Shown here: positions 36,001-40,877 of the stretch, piece after piece
Layout: every line of letters begins with the position of its first letter
Numbering within the stretch: position 1 is the stretch's first letter
Source: JALEFZ01 sp039817415
GTDB taxonomy: Bacteria; Bacteroidota; Bacteroidia; J057
Length of the DNA: 40,877 bases
NCBI GenBank assembly: GCA_039817415.1
Contig: JBCBVV010000057.1
Location: 1 to 40,877, forward strand
Direction of reading: 5' to 3'
Program-made: the position numbers and the translations under genes
Notes under the pieces: model-generated
Told to the model about the DNA's origin: nothing
What the model saw: only the letters and a program-made list of their open reading frames with translations
The model's database searches: none

Positions 36001-36334
36001 TCTCAAGGATGTAAACAGGCTCATCGTATGAATCACCATCATAATCCAGGGTAATGACAGAAAGGTATTTTCCATCCCCTACATCAAAGGTAGATGAGTT
36101 CGTGACATCTGGACGTACCTTAATCTGTTGATTGGTGCTACTATCATTTAGGTTGAAGCTCCCAAGCGTGGTCAATAAGGGTTGATTGCTTGAATTGGCT
36201 TGAGCACTCATGATGATAAATTCCTGAGACTCTACGGGAACATTGAAGTTTTTTAAGGGGTGATCTTGGACCTGTCCAAAGGCAAAGACCGCCATTAGAA
36301 GGTAGATCAAAAAGCTTGTTACAATCTTATTCAT
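33092..36334 (-). CDS. Large secreted FG-GAP/CARDB protein with T9SS C-terminal sorting domain
   Basis: This 1080-residue protein has a signal peptide (about 1-20). FG-GAP/VCBS-like calcium-binding repeats occupy about 85-500, with loops at 97-105 (DYDGDSYDE), 168-176 (DFDGDGKEE), 228-236 (DWDGDGLDD) and 426-432. Two Ser/Thr-rich alternating beta segments follow at about 552-617 and 714-790. A CARDB-type Ig domain spans about 870-985 (VEISGFIHNFSLFDYNSTVNVKVYD, YVELDSDNAISEIHEDNN). The final about 80 residues form a T9SS sorting domain (VNLYPNPTTSGW, IMDLQGRML, PDGIYLLRI). It is therefore probably exported by type IX secretion to the cell surface or medium. It is monocistronic, ends with a strong terminator, and lacks recognisable catalytic residues. 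Its function is unknown. Confidence 0.85.
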   Translation of the reverse strand: MNKIVTSFLIYLLMAVFAFGQVQDHPLKNFNVPVESQEFIIMSAQANSSNQPLLTTLGSFNLNDSSTNQQIKVRPDVTNSSTFDVGDGKYLSVITLDYDGDSYDEPVYILEKNENPTSGSNKFYLAFPQIGRDPYQQNSIVLEQLRLPPYFGLYPLTDIPAPKMTAGDFDGDGKEEIALLWRNFDRSYRTWIEVLKVNTAGNGTEVIKFTDVSQKKEPDARFDLAAGDWDGDGLDDLAVGYFREPSQSNGQPGSRICYVDLLKTSSGSMGFTRHTEELSFIGASKKWENISLAAGSFLPGQEGKEQVAVALAFEDSAIMDQLNQRVYVVDPNDNVDGVDMNDEVFSDFVFGPSPRSAVAIDAGDISQQGDGLLEFAVAFDGAINLFKYDSTSQRVAKLGPGTGVGVESEFYNRVPSNDYLSVEDINLDGQEDVVVFWDDIDFNSSESSIMVSVYLLEQGRVLREKGKKKVLTAPYNGADDLRVFAATLGEFSGGRGILRAPRKFTRSLFSTVTVTGGPPHHFDVLNGTTEVDVTNSYPSWPNGSVAAPGTFEAFYSTSSTTTSTMQTTFGSSWGISGTVEVDKTIPKIKVGVEASLKTSYGEGFSKTNIQEEEIQVTNVYRASNDDELIGKFHTVDIYEYPIDSAGVIIDYVVVMIRKDINNQPFLKIPSKQITALDYRPRHQVGNILSYPSLSDFDQYYGIKNRVKEDLTGYAVGGGNLEFQVNYSSFTSQNQDTTEDFGVEAMVKGSYKGYSLKVEGDYSTNSLRSHTSAVKEDITFGADLGVPLNGNFADANYFIYPIAYWGENGAINIGYAVDPAGNYWSANYGNEPDLTFILPYIFDSAKGLTYSVEDQERESRSISVENGNEDVSYAFLPGDTVEISGFIHNFSLFDYNSTVNVKVYDGDPAKGANLLSDQDGQTQITVSGNFRRGNRVPFTFNWKAHARPDTVSRIYVELDSDNAISEIHEDNNIGWIGIGDQVNSNPTSTLPEPKATEVNLYPNPTTSGWTQVDLEITSAKHVKIDIMDLQGRMLANPYSNRLSAGGYLYPIDLNAFPDGIYLLRIDIDGEIVSKKVVKSTR

Positions 36335-36407
36335 GACTTAGGTTTTTGAGTAATTTCACATATCCCAAGTAGCATGAATAGGAGCATAAAGGCTTTCATT
36401 CTCGTTG

Positions 36408-36438
36408 CAAACATTTGTCCTCATGTAGCAAAAAACAA
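36408..36438 (-). promoter_or_regulatory. Candidate promoter of the FG-GAP/T9SS gene
   Basis: On the minus strand TTG (36436-36438) is followed by 20 nt and AATGTTTG (36408-36415), one mismatch from the Bacteroidota -7 box TAnnTTTG. It lies about 70 bp upstream of the ATG. Confidence 0.35.
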
Positions 36439-36608
36439 GGCTAAAACGGCTCAAATGAAGGAATTTGTCTTCATGACGCATCTTCTTGTCTCCATGTTGA
36501 CTCCAAGCGAACGAAGCACTTTACCGGAAATCTATCAGCATGATTGCTCCTTCATGGATTCATATGTGTTGCTTTCTACAAATACGCTTTGACGTTAGCT
36601 TGACAAAA

Positions 36609-36637
36609 TTGACAAACAGAAATTCATATTATATTTA
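36609..36637 (+). promoter_or_regulatory. Candidate promoter of the plus-strand MFS gene
   Basis: TTG (36609-36611), 18 nt, then TATATTTA (36630-36637), one mismatch from TAnnTTTG. The leader to the ATG at 36731 would be about 85 nt. Confidence 0.4.
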
Positions 36638-36730
36638 GAGGGGTAAAAGGCAGTTATACGGTTAGTACACCTTCCGCCTTTCTGTTTGACTCAGGGATAC
36701 TACCAACACCACTCGCAACGTCCTTACATT

Positions 36731-37939
36731 ATGGATAGAAATCGCTATGTCCTTCCTATAATCGTTCTCTCACAATTCTTTTGTACATCCTTATGGTTCG
36801 CAGGGAATGGGGTGATCAACGACCTGATCATCAATTTCAATTTGGAGCCTGATGCACTGGCCCATTTAACTTCTTCTGTCCAATTTGGATTCATCATTGG
36901 AACCCTTGTGTTTGCGGTTTTGGCTATTGCAGATAGATTTTCTCCCTCAAAGGTGTTTATGGTTTGCGCTATTTTGGGTGCCTTGTTTAACCTAGGCCTT
37001 ATATGGGAGGGGAATAGCCTTGAAACTATCCTTGGATTCAGATTTTTAACGGGCTTTTTCTTGGCTGGCATTTATCCGGTAGGCATGAAAATAGCTGCAG
37101 ATTATTTTGACAAAGGACTTGGAAAGTCTCTTGGCTATCTGGTGGGCGCCCTAGTGGTAGGCACAGCTTTCCCACATTTATTAAGGGACTTGGCAGGCAG
37201 TATCCCATGGCGATATGTATTGATTACCATTTCTGGCTTGGCAACAATAGGAGGCCTGATGATGTTTTTCACGGTCCCTGATGGCCCTTTTAGAAAAAAG
37301 GGTCAAGAGGTCTCTCTATCCTCCTTTTTCAAGGTATTTGACAACAGACCTCTACGATCCTCCTCCTTTGGATATTGGGGACATATGTGGGAGCTGTATA
37401 CCTTCTGGGCCTTTGTTCCTATTATGCTGGAAAGCTACAACATGGAACATTCCTTAGCAGCCTGCAATATTCCCTTATGGTCCTTCATCATTATTGGAAT
37501 TGGAGGACTGGCATGCATCATGGGAGGATACCTTGCCTATTCAAAAGGAACAAAAAAAATAGCCTTCTGGGCACTCCTTCTTTCCTGTTTGTGTTGCCTG
37601 CTATATCCCTTGGTGTTCACGCTAGAAAATCAATTTATTTATTTGGCCTTTTTGCTGTTTTGGGGAGCTGTTGTCATAGCCGACTCCCCCTTGTTTTCAA
37701 CCCTCGTCGCCCAAAGTACCACCCCTCACCTAAAAGGAACGGCTTTGACCATTGTCAACTGCATTGGTTTTTCTATCACCATTATCAGCATCCAGCTGGT
37801 CAATTTTCTCTGGGAAAGGACACATTCCAACTACATATTCATGCTTTTGGCGATTGGACCCTTGATTGGATTGATGGCCATTGGTTCAAGGCAGGCCAAA
37901 CGCCCACAGTACCAACTTCAAGAAGAAATCCAAGGATAA
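36731..37939 (+). CDS. MFS transporter of unknown substrate
   Basis: This 402-residue inner-membrane permease has about twelve predicted helices. The ATG at 36731 gives a standard short N-terminus (MDRNRYVLPIIVLSQFFCTSLWFAGNG). An upstream ATG at 36686 adds 15 polar residues. Characteristic stretches are HLTSSVQFGFIIGTLVFAVLAIADRFSPSKVFM around helix 2-3, GFRFLTGFFLAGIYPVGMKIAADYF around helix 4, and HLKGTALTIVNCIGFSITIISIQLVNF in the C-half. The sequence is not a sugar porter and resembles the wider CynX/NimT-like MFS group, but the substrate cannot be assigned. It is 46 bp upstream of an uncharacterised gene, probably in the same transcript. Confidence 0.85.
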   Translation: MDRNRYVLPIIVLSQFFCTSLWFAGNGVINDLIINFNLEPDALAHLTSSVQFGFIIGTLVFAVLAIADRFSPSKVFMVCAILGALFNLGLIWEGNSLETILGFRFLTGFFLAGIYPVGMKIAADYFDKGLGKSLGYLVGALVVGTAFPHLLRDLAGSIPWRYVLITISGLATIGGLMMFFTVPDGPFRKKGQEVSLSSFFKVFDNRPLRSSSFGYWGHMWELYTFWAFVPIMLESYNMEHSLAACNIPLWSFIIIGIGGLACIMGGYLAYSKGTKKIAFWALLLSCLCCLLYPLVFTLENQFIYLAFLLFWGAVVIADSPLFSTLVAQSTTPHLKGTALTIVNCIGFSITIISIQLVNFLWERTHSNYIFMLLAIGPLIGLMAIGSRQAKRPQYQLQEEIQG

Positions 37940-37985
37940 TGGTCCTTGCTCAAATACATAGGATGTTCTATTTTAAGGGGACATC

Positions 37986-38885
37986 ATGAAGAATCTTCAA
38001 TATTGGTTAGGATGGATAGGGGTAAGGCTGATTCGTATCATCATCAAAATCGGTGGTAAATCGGTGGCGATCAAGGATGCTCCTTGGCTAGAAGGCATGA
38101 TAGGCCCAGAAGGAGAAATAGGAGACAAACCCTATCAAATGCTAGCCAAAAAAGAAGGTTTGAGCCTTGTCCAAAGCCCTAAAGGTGCCTTGGTGAAGGA
38201 TTTTGACCAGCTGAATAGCCCCTCCTTTGACGTAAATTTCTGTGATCCTAAGGTCAGGCATTTTTATGAGAACACTGCCCTATACGATATGGATGTTTGG
38301 TCTGAATCCAGGTTCCCCGGTAGACTCTTTCTTTGGCTAATTGTAAATACAGTTAGTCGGTACATGAACCAGCTAAACTTTCCTGTTTTGGGGTTAGAGA
38401 TGAGTAAGGGGATGAGCAGCGAGATCATATCTCTCCAAGATTCAACGGGAAAAACGATGCATACAGGCTGGTATCGTAGACTAAAGGAAAATGGGCGAGT
38501 CATCTACACAGGCTTTTATTCTACAGTCAATCCACCCGAACTCAACGGTGCCTGCATCAAAGTCGTTTTCCCCTTACCCAAAGGAAATGCAACCGTTATC
38601 CTAAAACCCTATTTGGACGAAAAGAACCGTTTTGTCTTGGTATCTGATGGGAAGAAGTTCGGAGAACAGGGCTTTTACCGCATCGTTTCTCAAAGAAGGG
38701 ACCATTACAAAGTCATGCAGCTCAAACGCCTCAAGGAAAAGTTCACTGTTTATACAGATCCTGAAGGAGTATTAAGATGCGACCACAGTGTACACTTTTG
38801 GGGAATGGTGATGCTAAGGCTTCACTACAGGATGAATTTGAAGAAGAAACCCAAGCCTACAAATCCTAATAAGCAAACAATCTGA
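37986..38885 (+). CDS. Uncharacterised protein
   Basis: I do not recognise this 299-residue protein. It has a basic, weakly hydrophobic N-terminus (WLGWIGVRLIRIIIKIGG) that may be membrane-peripheral rather than a cleaved signal. Visible features include VNFCDPKVRHFYENTALYDMDVWSESRF, a hydrophobic stretch LFLWLIVNTVSRYMNQLNFPVLGLEMSKG, and a beta-rich segment VIYTGFYSTVNPPELNGACIKVVFPLPKGNATVILKP. The last third is basic (RIVSQRRDHYKVMQLKRLKEKF and HYRMNLKKKPKP). It follows the MFS permease by 46 bp and could be functionally tied to it. A small hairpin (38897-38917) after the stop has no T-run. Confidence 0.75.
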   Translation: MKNLQYWLGWIGVRLIRIIIKIGGKSVAIKDAPWLEGMIGPEGEIGDKPYQMLAKKEGLSLVQSPKGALVKDFDQLNSPSFDVNFCDPKVRHFYENTALYDMDVWSESRFPGRLFLWLIVNTVSRYMNQLNFPVLGLEMSKGMSSEIISLQDSTGKTMHTGWYRRLKENGRVIYTGFYSTVNPPELNGACIKVVFPLPKGNATVILKPYLDEKNRFVLVSDGKKFGEQGFYRIVSQRRDHYKVMQLKRLKEKFTVYTDPEGVLRCDHSVHFWGMVMLRLHYRMNLKKKPKPTNPNKQTI

Positions 38886-39050
38886 TAAAGTTAGGCTGGA
38901 AGAAAGAACGCCTTCCACCCAATAAGAATAAAATCCCTCAATTCACTTGCAATTTGCAATCAATTGTATTAATTAGGCTCAAAATCCTATAGACGGCTCA
39001 GGCTGCCTATTCTTTGTAATCCTTCATCATCTTCTATCTTATTACAGAAC

Positions 39051-40127
39051 ATGAAAAAAGCAGATAGCCCTCTCCAATTCCCATCTGGTCTCCAAATGAA
39101 AAACAGATTCATGCTGGCTCCCCTTACCAATACCCAGAGCCATGAGGATGGAAGATTATCAGAGGAGGAAAAACATTGGCTGACCATGCGGGCCAAGGGT
39201 GGCTATGGCTTGGTGATGACTTGTGCTTCTCACATTCAGGCGATTGGCAAAGGATTTCCAGGCCAATTGGGCATTTTCTCAGACATCCATATTCCAGGCC
39301 ACCAGCAATTGGCTTCAGAAATCAAGGCGCATGGAAGTTTAGCCGTTATTCAACTTCATCATGCGGGTATGCGCTCTCCTCAGGAGTTAATTGGGGAAGC
39401 CCCCGTTTGCCCATCTACCCATGAAAAGTATGGTTGTCGAGCCTTGTCTTTGGAGGAAGTTAGCAAGCTGAAGGAAGATTATATCCAGGCAGCCGTACGA
39501 GCAAAAAAGGCTGGTTACGATGGGGTAGAATTACATGGGGCACATGGATATATCCTTGGACAATTTCTTAGCAGTCAATACAACCTGAGGACAGACGAAT
39601 ATGGAGTAAGCCTTGCCAATCGCTCTCGTTTGTTGTTTGAGATCATGAATGGGGTAAGAGAACAATGCGGAGGGAATTTCCTGCTTGGTGTGAGGTTATC
39701 TCCCGAACGGTTTGGGATGGATATTCAAGAAATTAAAGAAGTCAGTCAACAGCTCATTGATAGTGGAAAACTAGACTTTTTAGACCTTTCCTTATGGGAC
39801 TACAAGAAGGTTCCAGAAGAGGATGCCTACCAGCATAAGAATCTATTAGACCACTTTTTGGAATTGGATTTTAAGGATGTCAAGTTGACCATTGCAGGAA
39901 GAATTAGAAATGGGGCACAGGTACAAGAAGTACTCGCTACCAAGGTTGATTTTGTAACAACGGGCCAAGCCGGAATTGTTCATCATGACTTCCCCAAAAG
40001 GGTAATAGACAATCCAGATTTCCAAGCGGTTGATATGCCTGTTACGGAAGAACACCTGCGCCAAGAGGGCGTAAGCGATGCATTCATCACCTACTTGAAA
40101 CGGAGACCGGGATTCGTGAAGGAATAA
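39051..40127 (+). CDS. Old Yellow Enzyme family NADH:flavin oxidoreductase
   Basis: This 358-residue single-domain FMN-dependent ene-reductase-type barrel lacks the C-terminal FeS/FAD domains of the dienoyl-CoA reductase group. Family motifs are visible: NRFMLAPLTN near the N-terminus (18-27), QLHHAG at 101-106, and VELHGAHGYILGQFLS, in which H162 and H165 bind substrate and Y167 is the likely proton donor. YNLRTDEYG follows, then LTIAGRI and FVTTGQAGIVHHDFP for FMN phosphate binding. Such enzymes reduce activated C=C bonds of enones and related compounds; the natural substrate is unknown. It stands 166 bp downstream of the uncharacterised gene. Confidence 0.92.
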   Translation: MKKADSPLQFPSGLQMKNRFMLAPLTNTQSHEDGRLSEEEKHWLTMRAKGGYGLVMTCASHIQAIGKGFPGQLGIFSDIHIPGHQQLASEIKAHGSLAVIQLHHAGMRSPQELIGEAPVCPSTHEKYGCRALSLEEVSKLKEDYIQAAVRAKKAGYDGVELHGAHGYILGQFLSSQYNLRTDEYGVSLANRSRLLFEIMNGVREQCGGNFLLGVRLSPERFGMDIQEIKEVSQQLIDSGKLDFLDLSLWDYKKVPEEDAYQHKNLLDHFLELDFKDVKLTIAGRIRNGAQVQEVLATKVDFVTTGQAGIVHHDFPKRVIDNPDFQAVDMPVTEEHLRQEGVSDAFITYLKRRPGFVKE

Positions 40128-40386
40128 GAAACTGGTTTGGTTGAGCATATTTAGGTTACAGGAAGGATGTTCAGCTTCTGGTAGTATTTTTTGAGCTTGA
40201 TTGGGGCTAAGGGGGGAAAAAATACAAACTCAAATTCTTGAAGGAACTGTAAACAAGAAGTATAAATCTTAAAGAGCCTCTAGGTACAATACCCAAATCA
40301 CCTACCAAATAATAGAAGGATCACCTTCATACCAACTCTTCCTCCCTCAATCAGTATACCCATTATACAAATTGAAGGATGAAGGC
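40128..40386. other. Intergenic region before the GNAT gene
   Basis: This 259-bp gap has no gene, clear promoter consensus or strong hairpin that I can support. Confidence 0.4.
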
Positions 40387-40830
40387 ATGAAGAATTATTG
40401 GCAAGGAAAACGAATTGCATTAAGAGGGCTGGAACCTTCAGATGCCCCTTTTTTCCTAGAATGGAACCAGGAAACCCTAACACAACAAAACCTCGATCAA
40501 ATTTGGTTTCCCTCCTCACTTGCTCGGGTAGAAGAATGGGCTCACAAACAAGCCCTTAAACCTGTGGATGATGACAGCTATTTCTTTGTGATCACTCAAT
40601 TATCAGGTGAACCCGTAGGGATGATTCATACCAACGACTGTGACAAAAAGAATGGTCATTTTGGATATGGACTTGGCGTTACTGCCGATCACAGAAAAAT
40701 GGGTTACGCTTCAGAAGCGATCCGTATGGTGCTATCATACTACTTTAACCAATTGCGCTATCACAAGGCTATTGTAGGAGTTTATGGGTTTAATGAGGCT
40801 TCTATTCCCCGCATAGACCATTTCTCTTAG
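40387..40830 (+). CDS. GNAT acetyltransferase (RimJ/RimL type), C-terminus broken by an inversion
   Basis: This is a GNAT N-acetyltransferase, 148 residues from the ATG at 40387 to an in-frame TAG. A TTG at 40372 would add five residues; ATG is preferred. Family features are ALRGLEPSDAPFFLEW at the N-terminus, the acetyl-CoA loop TADHRKMGYASEAIRMVLSYYF (R-x-x-G-x-A type), and VYGFNEAS, which in the family continues into a LHxKLGFxxEGRLR segment. Here that continuation is replaced by IPRIDHFS and a stop. The missing segment is present in the last 70 bp but on the opposite strand, see the inverted repeat feature. If that segment is flipped, the frame continues in phase with HLHKKLGFQEEGRLREMVYAG. 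The gene is thus interrupted, phase-variable, or damaged by assembly. Confidence 0.85.
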   Translation: MKNYWQGKRIALRGLEPSDAPFFLEWNQETLTQQNLDQIWFPSSLARVEEWAHKQALKPVDDDSYFFVITQLSGEPVGMIHTNDCDKKNGHFGYGLGVTADHRKMGYASEAIRMVLSYYFNQLRYHKAIVGVYGFNEASIPRIDHFS

Positions 40831-40877
40831 CCTTCCTTCTTCTTGAAATCCGAGCTTTTTGTGTAGGTGAATAGAAG
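40799..40877. repeat. Inverted GNAT C-terminal segment between 9-bp inverted repeats
   Basis: CTTCTATTC at 40799-40807 is the exact reverse complement of GAATAGAAG at 40869-40877, the last nine bases of the window. The 61 bp between them (40808-40868), read on the minus strand, encode the expected GNAT C-terminal motif in phase with the gene on the plus strand. The geometry is that of a small inversion between the repeats. Confidence 0.8.

Larger units (their letters stand above)
36335..36730. other. Intergenic region between divergent FG-GAP and MFS genes
   Basis: This 396-bp gap holds one candidate promoter in each direction, listed separately. A 72-codon frame (36374-36592, plus) overlaps the minus-strand promoter and has no recognisable protein features, so it was not called. 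No repeat, attachment site or structured RNA was seen. Confidence 0.5.

Noticed and set aside
36374..36592. 72-codon plus-strand frame in the FG-GAP/MFS gap
   Set aside because: It has no recognisable motif or secretion signal, overlaps a candidate minus-strand promoter, and has composition like the surrounding non-coding DNA.
37375..37989. 204-codon plus-strand frame overlapping the MFS gene
   Set aside because: It is the +1 shadow of a clear membrane permease; its His/Tyr/Trp-rich translation has no protein character.
38897..38917. TGGAAG/CTTCCA hairpin after the uncharacterised gene as a terminator
   Set aside because: The stem is only 6 bp and no T-run follows.
40808..40830. IPRIDHFS and TAG as the true C-terminus of the GNAT protein
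   Set aside because: The family motif continues in phase on the opposite strand of the same segment, so this ending is a product of the inversion.

Overview
The window looks like chromosomal DNA of a free-living, glycan-degrading Bacteroidota bacterium, probably a marine member of the Cytophagales/Cyclobacteriaceae type. The evidence is two SusC/SusD pairs, many lipoproteins with S/V/L-S/A-C lipoboxes, a type IX secretion (T9SS) C-terminal signal, a FecI/FecR/TonB-receptor cassette with a DUF4249 lipoprotein, and TTG-N18-21-TAnnTTTG-like promoters. The genus assignment is an inference. No tRNA, rRNA, CRISPR array, insertion sequence or phage gene was seen.

Region 1 (92-14373, all minus strand) is a polysaccharide utilisation locus (PUL). 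Upstream is a membrane-bound triple-Y/LuxR-type sensor-regulator. It is followed by SusC, SusD, a Gfo/Idh/MocA oxidoreductase, a GH26-like lipoprotein, a phytanoyl-CoA-dioxygenase-family protein, a sugar-porter MFS permease and a cytoplasmic GH43 xylosidase. The logical flow is surface cleavage by the GH26-like enzyme, uptake by SusCD, inner-membrane import, and cytoplasmic finishing by GH43. The target is probably a xylan; beta-1,3-xylan is worth testing. Two strong intercistronic hairpins (6259-6289 and 3295-3319) split the operon into SusCD, a middle block, and permease-GH43.

Region 2 (14566-17054) is a divergent glpR/glpD pair. The 137-bp gap between them carries inverted and direct repeats that look like DeoR-family operators and overlap the proposed glpR promoter. 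Region 3 (17255-24148, plus strand) is a compact beta-glucan/laminarin PUL: SusC, SusD, a PKD-like surface lipoprotein and a Calx-beta/GH16 laminarinase lipoprotein. It is closed by a strong hairpin terminator.

Region 4 (24218-26803) holds housekeeping or uncharacterised genes: a YaeR-like VOC protein, a predicted outer-membrane protein and a DUF6134 protein. Region 5 (26872-32971, minus strand) is a cell-surface signalling cassette: ECF sigma factor, FecR anti-sigma, STN-domain TonB receptor, DUF4249 lipoprotein, and a separate lipoprotein gene. A 29-nt element, 23/29 identical, lies upstream of both fecR and the separate lipoprotein gene and may be the sigma factor's target.

Region 6 (33092-36334, minus strand) encodes a large secreted FG-GAP/CARDB/T9SS protein with internal segments reminiscent of pore-forming hairpins. 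Region 7 (36731-40830, plus strand) has an MFS permease, an uncharacterised protein, an Old Yellow Enzyme and a GNAT acetyltransferase. The GNAT gene's C-terminal coding sequence is present but inverted between 9-bp inverted repeats that end exactly at the last base of the window. This is either an invertible or rearranged segment or an assembly artefact.
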